64,000 nt of DNA from contig CM036197.1 of assembly GCA_020631735.1 (NCBI GenBank), positions 46,299,880 through 46,363,879 of the forward strand, written 5' to 3'. The position numbers were made by a program, and so were the translations under genes. This DNA comes from Saccharum officinarum. Lineage: Eukaryota; Streptophyta; Magnoliopsida; Poales; Poaceae. Positions within the stretch are counted from its first letter, which is position 1, and every line of letters starts with the position of its first letter. Of the stretch, positions 42,751 to 59,300 are shown one piece after another. The notes under the pieces are model-generated. The model was given only the letters and a program-made list of their open reading frames with translations. It was not told the origin of the DNA and searched no databases.

Positions 42751-43638
42751 TATGGGGGTGGTAGCGCCGTAGCGGTATATACCACGGAAGCGTAGAGCGC
42801 ACCAGGCGCCAAAAGGCGGCATCCTCCACCACCACATCCTCCTCACCCCGGTCTCGTCCTGCGCTTGTCCCTTTCCACCGCCCCAACCAAATGCGGAGGT
42901 CGCCTCTCTCCACCCCTTATCATCGCCCACGTACACACCAGCTCCTCGCAATTGGGCTCCCCCGCCTCCACGACACTGCCTCCGCCTCGCCAAGTCCGCC
43001 GCCTCCCATTCCTCTCCTCTCCTCCGGTGAGTAGCCCCCTCCGTTTCTCTCTCTCGCGCCAACCGGAGTCCGTTCACACAGCGTTTCTGTTTAATCACAC
43101 GGCCAGCGCGCGATCCGGTTCCGTATGGGGGATGGGGCGTCTAGCGCCTTGCGACCCACTGACACTTCTCATTTAGTAACAGGCTGTGGAAATGGGGAAT
43201 TTCTTAGGGCTCTTAGGCTTTGAAGGCATCGGGGAAGTTGTAATTGGTCTAGGACTGACATGGAGCAGGCTGCGACTGTTGGGCGCAGTGGTCTGATAGA
43301 AACTGTGGCGTAGGGACTGGACGAGATAGTGTAGAGTGTATAGTGTAGAACCTAGAGGGGCGATGCTGCTTGTTTAATCTGAGGTGTTGGTGCTACAAAG
43401 TTATCTGGAACTTGGTCCGGATCATGCCATTTTTTTTCTGCCTCGTTAATTAATCCATCAATTGTTCTCGGCATAGAGTGAGTTCATTAGTATTTAGCAA
43501 CCTGGATCAGTTTACTCACGATACTCTGAAGGACTTCATGAGCTGTGGGTCTAATGGCTCCTCTTGAATTTGCAGTAGTCTGCCTGTGCCTATTGGTTGA
43601 AGCGGAGCTGACCACACTTCATCAAGAGTTGCTTCATC

Positions 43639-48641
<5,003 letters not shown>

Positions 48642-49396
48642 TTGTAGTTAGTTTAGCTATCGTCATCCCCACTGGGTGCCATCTTATCGCCTATTTCATT
48701 TTCATGGGAACCCACCAAATGGTCATGTTGGAGACACCTGTTATGGTCCTTTGACAATTCTTTAGAGTTGAATTGTGACTGTAGTTGATATCATATTCGG
48801 AAAAAGGTGATATATATGTAAAAGGACCTGCATAGCAATTGTTAGACCTTTGGGAAAGCAAAAGCGATAAAGAGATCTGAGAGAGATTGTGTTTGTACTA
48901 GCACTTTCAGATGGGTTCCTATCAACCGGTTAATTCATCCCACATGGGAAGATTTGTCCATTGTGCTTGAGGTAAGCTTAGCATACCTTTGGTGGTCCCT
49001 GCTCCCTGAACTTTATCAGGAGAGCTACTGTAGCAGTCACTGAACATAATCCCGAAGCTGTGTGCCGTTTATCCTGTTCGCTTGAACTAATGATAGTACT
49101 TTTGAGCGAACGAACAGTATTTTCCTCTCACAATAAATCAGCATAAATATCTGCATAAATATCTATAAAAGCCAAATTTCAGCGAAGCGAAGCCAAGTTT
49201 GTTGCAGTTATTAAGCACAGGGAGGTGCAGAATGGACTTTGGCCGTCAAGATATTTTTCCTCAGATTCCCAGCGTCTCAATAATTGTCCTTTTGAACCCA
49301 GATATTATTATCACTGGTCACATTTCTCTTATCTGTTTGTACTGGACTATATAGGAGTGTTTATTATCTGGCAACTGGCATCCAGCAACCTGGATG
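48642..49396. other. PDS 3' UTR and spacer with a MITE relic
   Basis: 48642 to about 48900 is the likely 3' UTR. At about 49078-49190, TCCTGTTCGCTTGAAC ... TCTCACAATAAATCAGC ... CAGCGAAGCGAAGCC is a diverged member of the 63478 MITE family. No gene is seen. Confidence 0.55.
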
Positions 49397-49507
49397 TGTT
49401 GGAGTATATGTAGGCCCATGAGGCTAAGGCCCATGTGGCCCATGTATGGAGACTATATAGCTACCCTTCTAGGGTTAGCCAAGTAATGGAATTTACTTCT
49501 TCCAACA
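49397..49507 (+). repeat. Left LTR, 111 bp
   Basis: TG...CA ends, contains ACTATATAGC as a possible TATA element, and is identical to the right LTR. Confidence 0.93.
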
Positions 49508-49520
49508 TGGTATCAGAGCC
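49508..49520 (+). promoter_or_regulatory. Primer-binding site (initiator tRNA-Met)
   Basis: TGGTATCAGAGCC immediately after the left LTR. Confidence 0.9.
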
Positions 49521-49532
49521 GACACTGCATAC

Positions 49533-50482
49533 TTGCTGCTCTATGTTGATGACATTGTTCTCACCGCCTCCAGTGAGTCACTTCTCCGCCGGATCATCAC
49601 TGCTCTCCAGCAGGAGTTCGCGATGAAGGATCTGGGTGAGCTCCACCACTTCCTCGGTGTCACTGTTGAGCACCGTCCCACCGGCCTCCTACTTCACCAG
49701 CGGCAGTACACTCGGGACATCCTGGAGCGGGCTGGGATGACTGACTGCAACCCCTGCTCCACTCCGGTCGACACTCAGGGCAAGTTGTCTGAGGCTGAGG
49801 GACCACCGGTGGCCGATCCCACTGCGTACAGGAGTCTCGCCGGGGCACTTCAGTACCTCACCTTCACCCGGCCGGACATCACCTATGCAGTTCAGCAGGT
49901 CTGCCTACATATGCATGACCCCCGGGAGCCTCACCTCACGGCTCTCAAGCGCCTCCTCCGCTACCTCCGGGGCACGCTCGACTACGGCCTCCTCCTCCAC
50001 CGGACCTCCTCCACCGACCTCGTCGTCTACACCGACGCTGACTGGGCCGGGTGCCCAGATACTCGCCGCTCCACCTCCGGCTACGCCGTCTTCCTGGGCG
50101 GCAACCTGGTGTCGTGGTCGTCCAAGCGCCAGCCGGTGGTCTCCCGGTCCAGCGCCGAGGCGGAGTACCGCGCCGTTGCTAACGGCGTGGCGGAGGCCGC
50201 CTGGCTCAGGCAGCTGCTTGCCGAGTTGCACACTCCACCCTCCAGGAGCACACTGATCTACTGCGACAACGTCAGTGCGGTCTACCTCTCCACCAACCCC
50301 ATCCAGCACCAGCGGACGAAGCATGTCGAGATCGACCTCCACTTTGTCCGTGATCGGTGGCCATGGGCGAGGTGCGGGTCCTTCATGTCCCGACGACCTC
50401 CCAGTTCGCGGACATCTTCACCAAAGGCCTCCCGTCCTCGACCTTCGCCGAGTTTCGCTCCAGCCTCAACATCACCAGTGGC
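49533..50482 (+). pseudogene. Copia reverse transcriptase (3' end) and RNase H remnant
   Basis: Opens inside the RT active site (LLYVDDIVLTAS) and runs through the RT thumb (ELHHFLGVTVE) to RNase H with all four catalytic motifs present (YTDADWAG, SSAEAEYRA, YCDNVSA, KHVEIDLHF). A one-base loss near 50356 shifts the frame. The expected C-terminus continues in the next frame to TAG at about 50484. GC-rich in contrast to the AT-rich Sirevirus pol, so it is a different lineage. Confidence 0.9.
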
Positions 50483-50568
50483 TAGTTGCGTCTGTGGGGG
50501 GGTTGTGTGTGTTCTTTCTTGTTTCAGCCCCGAACTCCGCTGCGACGGTAGTTCAGACTGCGGGGGGG

Positions 50569-50679
50569 TGTTGGAGTATATGTAGGCCCATGAGGCTAAG
50601 GCCCATGTGGCCCATGTATGGAGACTATATAGCTACCCTTCTAGGGTTAGCCAAGTAATGGAATTTACTTCTTCCAACA
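50569..50679 (+). repeat. Right LTR, 111 bp
   Basis: Identical to 49397-49507. Preceded by the polypurine tract CGGGGGGG. Confidence 0.93.
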
Positions 50680-50772
50680 GGATGTGTGCCTCTGATGTTA
50701 CATCTACCTGAATGAAGTGGTGTAACTGGACCAAGATAGCATCAGAACAATATACATTTTCTTGTTGGGCGT

Positions 50773-51830
50773 GGCTAGCGTCCAACGTCCGGACACCCGC
50801 ACAGTCAGCCCCTGTCTGCCTTCGCCTTGCCCCAGTCCGCCTTCCCCCCGCCCCATGAGTGCACTTCGCCCCCGTCTCTGCGTCCACCGGTCCATCCCTT
50901 ACCCCTCCTCTCTCTCTCCGACATTCCACGGGGTGACACACGATAGCCTGGATGAGCGGATGAGGTCGAGCATGCCCCTAGCGAGCCCTGCAGCACCATC
51001 GTCCGTCGGCCCCTAGCACCCCCATTCGCCGCCCCCCAACGCCCCTATCTGCCACCTCCCGGCCGAACAATATAAAATATTTGCAACATGAATGCAACAT
51101 AAGACTGAAAACAGATAAAACATTTGGAACATGCTCTTACAACATGTGTTTGAAACACATTAAACATTCAAAAAAAACACTTACAGCTTGCAACATGAAA
51201 CTACTTGCTACAACATAAGACTAAAATAGCTAAAACATTTAGAACATACTGGTGCAACATATGTAACATTCAGAAAAAAAACGATTGCAACATACATTTT
51301 GGAAACAGATGAAACGTTTGAACAAATGATTGCAACGTGCCTCTGAAACACTTGCAACATATACAACATGTGCAACTTCCCCGATCTACTTTTGCAACAT
51401 CAAGATGAAACAATTGCAACGTACACCTGAAACGCCTGAAACACTTGAAACGTATATATGTAACATAAGAGAGGAGAAGGCCAGACCGGTCGATTGCGGT
51501 CGTCGGGGTGGGAGTCGACGGCGAGCCGCGGCGCGCGAGCACCACTAGCACCGCCCGCGCTTCGTGGGTGCCCTTGGCTCAGCCGAGGAAGACCTGAGAT
51601 GGGCCCGGCACGATGGGGGAAAGGCACGGCGCAGCAGCCGACGAGCGCGCGGAGGGAGAAGGGGTGGGGACAAATGAGCGGCCACGCTGCTGTGTGGGGC
51701 GCCAGGCGGATAAGGTTGAGCGAGTGGAGATTCATTTTTCTGTTTCTGATAGAGAGATGGGGCCCGCTCGAGCGGACGAGAGTCACTGACGGACGGCCGT
51801 GGTATATCATTACCGTTTCTTGTTAGATTT
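50773..51830 (+). mobile_element. Degenerate DNA-transposon-like repeat with a TGCAACAT-rich core (copy 2, inverted to copy 1)
   Basis: TGGCTAGCGTCCAACGTCCGGAC at the left, a GC-rich arm, the core 51085-51460 (TTGCAACATGAATGCAACATAAGACTG and similar units), a second GC-rich arm, and an end near CGGACGAGAGTCACTGACGGACGG. It matches the reverse complement of 41396-42632 in layout and core. No coding capacity is recognised. Confidence 0.5.
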
Positions 51831-53095
51831 GCCGTGGTATATCATTATCGTTTCTTGTTAGATTTGTATTGCCAAAGAATTCTTTGTTGACTGTTTAGGA
51901 TATAACAGAATACTCGTAGTCTCGTAGTCTGTACTCTGTAGTGCGCCTACACAACGACGACGATGTGCAAAAAGCTCAAGCCGCTGGCTCGGCAGAGGAG
52001 CAAGGAAACGGAAAGTGAGCCCAGATGCTACTTGCATGGGCTGAGCAGCAGCGTGGGCCCGACCTTACTCCGGGCCTAGCAAAAAAAAAAATTGCGCTTG
52101 TTGCAGTGGGTGCACTAGACTAGAGCACCATTTCAGGCGTCTCCACTATTGAGTGTCAAGTGCTGACTAGTGCACGCCGGGAGTCTGGCCTGGCGAGGTG
52201 ATCGGTGAAGCAACGTCGCAACCGCAGAAGCCAAGCCCGGCCGACACACGGCCTGCCACCCGCACCGGCACCGAAACTTCCGACGATGGATATCTTTTTG
52301 AGTACCTAACTCCTTCGTCCAGACTTTGAACTAGACGTTTCATATATGTTTTTTTACCATACATAATGGTAAAGTCTATTTAACATTTTGACAAATTCAT
52401 AAAATGAACATTTTGGTTTGTCAACATAACTCCTTCCAAATCCTTGCAACTCCCTGTTGAGCACATGGTTATCATAATCTCCACCATGTTTCTAGCCTTG
52501 CTCGAGTTCATCTTAGATCATCACATTTACCCATCAGGCCAATAGGTTTCGGCTCAATTGACCAATTTTAGACTTTAAGACTGACCATGTAACCATTGAT
52601 CCTACTTTTATGGATCGAATCAACTGTCAAATGAGTCTACCCGGCCCTTTCCCGTTCCCAATTCAGGCGTCGAGGCCTAAACGAGACACAGTGTGGAGTG
52701 TATGGCTCAATTAGTCAATTGGGATCGCTCGGCGCCTCGGCCGCTCCCCCGTCGCGCACGTCCTGACTCTGTGCTCAGGTGATCCGGCGCGTGCGTGCGT
52801 TGCGAGTTGCGACGTCCTCCCAGCTCCCGCCGGCCCGTCTCCAAGTCTCCCCGCCCGAGTCACGTGGCGCCGGACGCGGCCGCCGATCGTCGGCAGGCGA
52901 TACTCGCCGCCCGGCCGGCCGACCGACCGACCGAGACCACACGGTAGGTTTGTCGTCGTGTAGTACACTTCCAGTTCTCGCTGTGCCAGGACCGGCCGCA
53001 CATTGGTCGCGCCGCGTGATTTGATCCATCGATCCTTGCCAATGCAGTTGCGCTTCCCGGATCGTCCGTGGGAAGAACCGACGAACGCTTAGTTC
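51831..53095. other. Spacer and upstream region of the NPH3 gene
   Basis: A TGGTATATCATTA(C/T)CGTTTCTTGTTAGATTTG unit is directly repeated at 51798-51830 and 51833-51866. The rest is featureless until the GC-rich promoter-like part from about 52720. No gene is recognised. Confidence 0.5.
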
Positions 53096-55748
53096 ATGGC
53101 GGCGGCGGCGGCGGCGACCAGGGTGATCGGATCGAAGCCATCGGAATGCTTCCAGTTCCAGGACCCTAACACCTGGTACGTCCTACATTTCCTATCCCCG
53201 GCCATGGCCGCTGTCCCGTCTGCGTGCAGATCGGTTGCGGATATATCTGTGTTTTTTTTTAACTTTTGTTTTGTTTCTAGTTGCAGCGCCGGCATAGTTA
53301 GAGTTTCTTAATTGCATCCGTTGTCTTCATCAGGCTATAATCTGATCAAAGTTGCCATCTAGGATCGATGATCTTGTTGGAGTTGTAGTAGTAGTTAATT
53401 ACCGATCCTAATTCCATAACCAAATTTGGATCATACAAATAGGTCCTGGTTTTGTTCCTGTTTTCCGGGGTTTTTTTTTTTCAAGTTCAGATAACACCTT
53501 TCTGAAAACCTTACAACAAAGATATTTCTTAACCACTGATCTTTGCTACCTCCCCTGTACACCTTGGAGCTCTTGCAGGACTTGCATCACGGAGCTTGCA
53601 AGCGATGTGGTTGTCCAAGTAGGAGAGGTGTCCTTCCACCTGCACAAGGTATTTGTTTTCCCTCACAGCAGTGCTCAGCACATTCTCATTTCTCAACACG
53701 CTAGAGGATATTTGCCTGCCCAACGGAATGAATTAAGATCCCAGGACATGAATCTATGTGATGTGATGACTTATGCTTTTAGACTGTCAGATAAATAGCA
53801 AGTTTCGAATATGCACGTTTTTCATATGCTGACGACGTGCAAGGTACAACTAAATCCCATCTGCATCATTCAGATGCCGTTGATCAGCCGTAGCGGTACG
53901 CTGAAGAAGCTTGTGAACAAGTCCACCAGCGACGACGACGGTGGCGATGACAGCAAACCGTGCACCGTGCGTCTGGACGACGTCCCCGGCGGGGCGGAGG
54001 CGTTCCTGCTGGCGGCCAGGTTCTGCTACGACGTCCAGACGGAGATGAACGCGGGCAACGTCGTGCCGCTGCGGTGCGCGGCGGAGCACCTCACCATGAC
54101 CGAGGACTACAGGGAAGGGAACCTGGTGGAGCAGGCGGAGTCGTTCCTGTCCGAGGTGCTGGCCCGCTGGAACGACACGGTGCGCGCGCTGGACGCGTGC
54201 GACGACGACGCCGTGCTCCCTGCCGCCGAGGACCTGCTCATCGTGCCGCGGTGCATCGACTCGCTGGCGGACAAGGCCTGCGCCGACCCGACGCTCTCCG
54301 GGTGGCCGATGCTGGAGTACTTCAGGGCGAGGAGACTCGAGGAGACTGCGATCTGGAACGGCATCGGCGCCACCGGGAGGCCGCGGTCGCCGGGCGCGGA
54401 CTGGTGGTACGAGCAGGCGTCCTCGTTCGGGCTGCCCGTCTACAAGCGGCTCATCGCGGCGGTGCGGTCCAGGGGCATGAGCCCCGGGAACGTCGCCGGC
54501 TCGCTGATGCACTACGCCAGGCGCCACCTCTCCGGGCTCCGGCGGCGAGGAGACAACGGCGACGGCAGCAGGCGCGGCGGAGCCGGAGCGTCAGGGACCG
54601 CGGCCGTGCTCTCGGCCGGCGACCAGAGGACCCTCCTGGAGGAGATAGTCGCGCTGCTCCCTGTCGAGAAGGGCGTCGCCCCGACGCGGTTCCTGCTCGG
54701 TCTGCTCCGCGTCGCAACGGTCCTGCACGCCGCCGCGGCATGCCGGGACGCGCTGGAGAGGAGGGCCGGCAACCAACTCGAGGAGGCCGCGCTGGAGGAC
54801 CTGCTGATACCCAACACCGGGTACTCCGCAGAGACGCTCTACGACGTGGACAGCGTGCAGCGGATGCTGGAGCAGTTCATGGTGACGACCCCGCCTGCGT
54901 TCGCCGCGTCGCCGGAGACCACGGACGAGGGACAGCTGGTCGACGCTCCGCCGGCCGAGCTCATGCCAATCAGCTTGGTTGCCAAGCTAGTCGACGGGTA
55001 CCTCGCGGAGGTTGGGACGGACGCCGACCTCAAGCCCTCCAAGTTCCAGACCATCGCCGCGCTCGTTCCAGACTACGCCCGGGCAATCGACGACGGCCTC
55101 TACCGCGCCATTGACATCTACCTCAAGGTGATCGATCTGCCTGCTGCACCTGAGTATTGAATGAATCGACTGAATAATGATCATGTGAATATGTGATGAA
55201 CTGATGATACGTACACTTGTGTGTGTGCGTGGCGCGCGGTGCAGGCGCACCCGTGGCTGACGGACTCGGAGCGGGAGCAGCTGTGCCGGCTGATGAACTG
55301 CCAGAAGCTGTCGCTGGAGGCGTGCACGCACGCGGCGCAGAACGAGCGGCTGCCGCTGCGGGTGGTGGTGCAGGTGCTCTTCTTCGAGCAGCTGCGGCTG
55401 CGCACCACGGTGTCCGGGTGGTTCTTCGTGTCGGACAACGCCGACCGGGGCTCCAGCTCCGACAACTGCGTGCTGCAGCGGAGGCCCGACGACGACCTGG
55501 ACTTCGCGGCTGGGTCCGAGGAGACGACGGACGATGACGGCTTCGCGGCGGCCAGGCACGAGGAGCCGTCGTCGCCTGCGATGAGCGTGGCGGAGATCCA
55601 CCGCCCGGGGAAGCCTAAGAGCGCCCTGAGCCGGCTGTTAGGGAAGCTCGGGCTCTGCGGGAGGTCGTCGTCGCGACAGCAGCCGCCGCCGCCGCCGCCG
55701 CCGGGCGCCAGCGGCAAGAGGCGCAAGTCCTTCGACTTCGGGTGTTAG
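53096..55748 (+). CDS. BTB/POZ-NPH3 (NRL) family protein (635 aa, 4 exons)
   Basis: NPH3/RPT2-like proteins are plasma-membrane-linked scaffolds, some acting as CUL3 adaptors in phototropin signalling. Exons: 53096-53175, 53579-53648, 53874-55127, 55245-55748; total 1908 nt. The BTB domain (about 20-135) includes [15 protein letters not shown]. The NPH3 domain (about 205-490) has [18 protein letters not shown] and ends at the family's [26 protein letters not shown], which spans the exon 3/4 join. The C-terminal 100 residues are low-complexity with a poly-Pro run and finish [10 protein letters not shown]. Without removal of intron 3 the frame would stop at 55160. Which NRL subfamily is uncertain. 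Confidence 0.93.
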
Positions 55749-56326
55749 TAGCACAGGGGAAGAAGGTTTAGGCGTGCTTCCGTTTAGAAGTGCATTAATT
55801 ATTTTTTTTGTGATGTAGCAGTACTATCTGATGATGATATTACTCGGTAGGTACAAAGCTCATTGGTTCATTCTTTTCAGACTGTTTTGCTGGAAGTTTT
55901 TATTTAGAACGTTTGTAAATTTCTTATCAGGTAATGTTGAGATGCTTCCCAAGGTTCTTTCGTCCACTATGTATACGAAACTGTAGGAGTAGGTTCCTAC
56001 CATGAGCTAAAATATATACCACTGACCCCTTGTAGAACTGCTCATGGCTATACGTACAAAGAATCCTTCAACAATTGTACCAAAAACATTGCTTTAACTG
56101 GCCACTAGAATGTCAAGAACAGCAAGTAGCTACAGGGCAAAACTTATTAGCTCTGTTTACATGAGGAAAGTTAGGCAGGGGCCCACTTTGAGACCGAGTG
56201 GCTCCTATAGTATTGTATCTGATTTTCTCGTTTCAACATGGTCTGGGAAAAATATGCGGTTGAATAGAGTACTGAAACCGGCAAAATCCAGTCAAACAAA
56301 AAGGAAGGAAAAATGACTTGTCAAAA
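55749..56326. other. Converging 3' regions of the NPH3 and MIC60 genes
   Basis: The two genes converge here. It contains both 3' UTRs and no further gene. Confidence 0.6.
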
Positions 56327-59300
56327 TCATGAGAACGTGGTCGAAGAAGCACAAGCGTGAAGGAGCGCAAGTGTCTGCTCCGCAATGGCGCGCTTCCTGG
56401 CTTGCTTCACCCACTCGGTAGCTATCTCCTCTGCTTCAGTTCCATGTAACCCTTGCTCCAAGGCATCAGCTGCTGTACTCAAGTCTCCATCCACAATCAA
56501 GCTTTCTACTTTGTTTATAAGAGACTCAATGCCATCTCCAGAGTTATCACCTTTAATCTGAAAACAAATGGAATGATTGCAACTCAGTTTAAAATCCCAA
56601 GGATAACAACTACAGCAAGGTACTAAGACTCCAAGAGGCCCAACTAGGGCCACCAGAAATGGTGACAGTGACACAACACAGTACCTGTCCTATAAGTAGA
56701 AATGAGATACGTTATAGATTTCAGTATTAGCATATCATTAGACGATTCTTGATCAAAAGATCCAGGAACAGCAATAACAGAAAAAATATTTCAGGAACAT
56801 CAATATAGAACTCGCAATTGCATAATCACTTATCAAACTGGTCAAAGAAATGATTTCCTTCACGTTTACCTTGATTGAAGAAGCAACACGAGCAACAGCA
56901 TGTGCCAGGATTCCACCACCACCTGCTGGTAGAAGGCTGAAATGTCTGATAGTTTCCTTCAAGGAGTTAAACTGCAAAAGAAAAGACATACTAATTTAGG
57001 CATTTAACTTCCTTTAACTTTTGGGTAGCTAAACTGATGGTTTTAAACAAGCATTCATGACAAGAAGCACGGAAAAAATTGTGGTTTGCATTCTTTTTAT
57101 GCTCATTGAAGTTTAGAACTGGTCAGGGCTCAGAAAACCAAAATCTACGCATTTCTTTTCATCCCAATTGCTCAATGCATAGTAAGCATATTGTCATAGG
57201 AAATATTATACATTCTGTTTGACTGTAAGTATTCTAAATTCCATAATCCACTCGGAATAATAAAGTATGCTGTCTGACACAGAAATAGCTTGATATTTTA
57301 GTATAGTGCCAAATACTCAATAAGAGTATGAACAAATGCCTTCATTCATTGCATCACAAAGAACATACCTTTTGTTTTCGGGGAAAAAAAAAGGAGAACA
57401 TACCTTTTGCTTCAACCCCATCCGTGTATCTGATCCATAATCTAAAACATCTTCCGGGAGCGACGAAAGAGCCAATTCTAACAGTGAATCTTTGTCAATG
57501 CCTTCAGCAGATTTACGCAACAGCTCCACTTCTGACCGGATTGGTGATCCACTGGATAAAGCGTGTTCCAAAGCAAGAGTGCCCTGCATGGAAATTAAGA
57601 ATTGTCATTACGATTCATGAAAAGAGAGGATAAGATGACCATAAAGCTTTCAATAGTTAGAACTTGGAGGCAAGCACATAAGGGGATTCAAGTTAACTTA
57701 CCAGAGCAAGCTTATGAACTGAATGACTCTGCCTAGCTTCTTCAGATCGTGCATAGAATGCCATACACAGCGCATCAATCTGAAATCAAAGCACACAATA
57801 AGGTTAGAACCAAGTGGAAGCAAGCTGAAATTATGCATAACTTGTTTTTCTAGCAGTTTAAGATATAATATACTGGCACGTAGCACAGCAAACATATATA
57901 ATCAAATTTGCTGGCTGTAATAATGATTTGCTGGCTGTAACATCTGGACAGTGTTTGAATGGTAGACTTCAAACAAACTGTGAGAAAGTTGTCGAGGATC
58001 CGTGTTCATCATAATCCAGAACATATATTATATAGAAAAAGAGTCAGAAATTCTGAACCAACATCAGTATAAATGCAGCTTACAGATGAACCAAAATTAA
58101 AAAAAATAGACATCCAGTCATTGTGCTGCTTAACATCCTAATAGCATCACTGGCTAAGAATGGGGCGACAGGAACATTCAAAGGGAAAAGTGAGTGATAG
58201 GGAAGCAGCGTGGGCAGAAACTGCCACTACTAGTATTCAGTAGTCAGTACAATCCAAAATAGTACATAATACTCTAAGTCAGGGAGTTCACAACCACATG
58301 TGCACCAAATCATTAAAGTTAGACAGGCCAAACAGAGGTGCAAAGCCAATTTGAGACTTGAGAGGCACCCAGTGCCACTAGGCCCGACATGCATTTTAAG
58401 CTAGTTCACATCATGAAAACCTCTAATAGCCATTCAGAGCGCAGCCCTAAACAAAATTGCATTAAGTCCTTACATTGAGGTTTGCTTCAGCGATCTGTTC
58501 AATCTGGGATGCTTTCTCTTTTGCAACAGCTGCAGCCAGTTCAGCTTTTGCTATCTCTTGAGCTTTCTCGATTTGTTGGCTTGTTTCTTCATCCTGTTAA
58601 ATCAATAGTACTAAGTTCAGTTACTTAATGAATTAGGATATATAGAGAAGAGAACCTAAACATATATCGAATCTGACACACCTTCCTCTGCAGCTCATCC
58701 TGCAATTTTTGTTCAGCCTTTTCTTGCAGTTCCTTTATTGCAGCAGCATTCTTCAGTTTCTCTTTCTTTAACTCCTGAGAACAGCAAGATAATTGAAAAA
58801 CATGACAATAGTAAATAATTTATCAGAAATTCAATGCAAACAAAAGATTCATATATAATTATAGCCCACATTGAATAATGTGAAGATACCATGCATATCG
58901 TACTGAGAATATTCTGCACTTTTGCTTTAAACCGTGGTGTTTTTAAAAAGAAGAACTAAAAAATATCCAGACTGCCACAGGAAAACAGAGCATCACATGA
59001 TATAGCTATACTAATTAATTTTACAAGTACACTATGACAGCCAAAGATTTAGTTAAAGGCACTAAAAGTAGTATTTACATTTTGAAATCTAAGGAAACAT
59101 AATATGGATCAAATCATGTCTACTTCATACCTTATCGAGAATTGCTGCCTCCTCTGCATACATTAGTTCCCTGGCCCTGGTGTCTTTCAGCTCCTTTTCA
59201 TACTTCTCCTGAGAAAATGCAAAGCCTAGCACATAAAACAATACTATCCAATGCCTAATTTAGGGAAAGGTTTGTTGACTGCTTAAAATCCACAATAACT

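Larger units (their letters stand above)
49397..50679 (+). mobile_element. Internally deleted Ty1-copia element with identical 111-bp LTRs, TSD GGATG
   Basis: LTRs at 49397-49507 and 50569-50679 are identical over 111 bp (TGTTGGAGTATATG ... CTTCCAACA). GGATG is duplicated at 49392-49396 and 50680-50684. A TGGTATCAGAGCC primer site directly follows the left LTR, and a GGGGGGG tract precedes the right one. Only the end of RT and RNase H remain inside (1061 bp). Gag, protease, integrase and most of RT are missing, so it must have moved using another element's proteins, or lost its centre after or during insertion. Confidence 0.93.

Noticed and set aside
53960..55114. 384-codon alternative plus frame and minus frames over the NPH3 gene
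   Set aside because: GC-rich third-position effect. The chosen frame carries the BTB and NPH3 domains and continues across valid splice sites.
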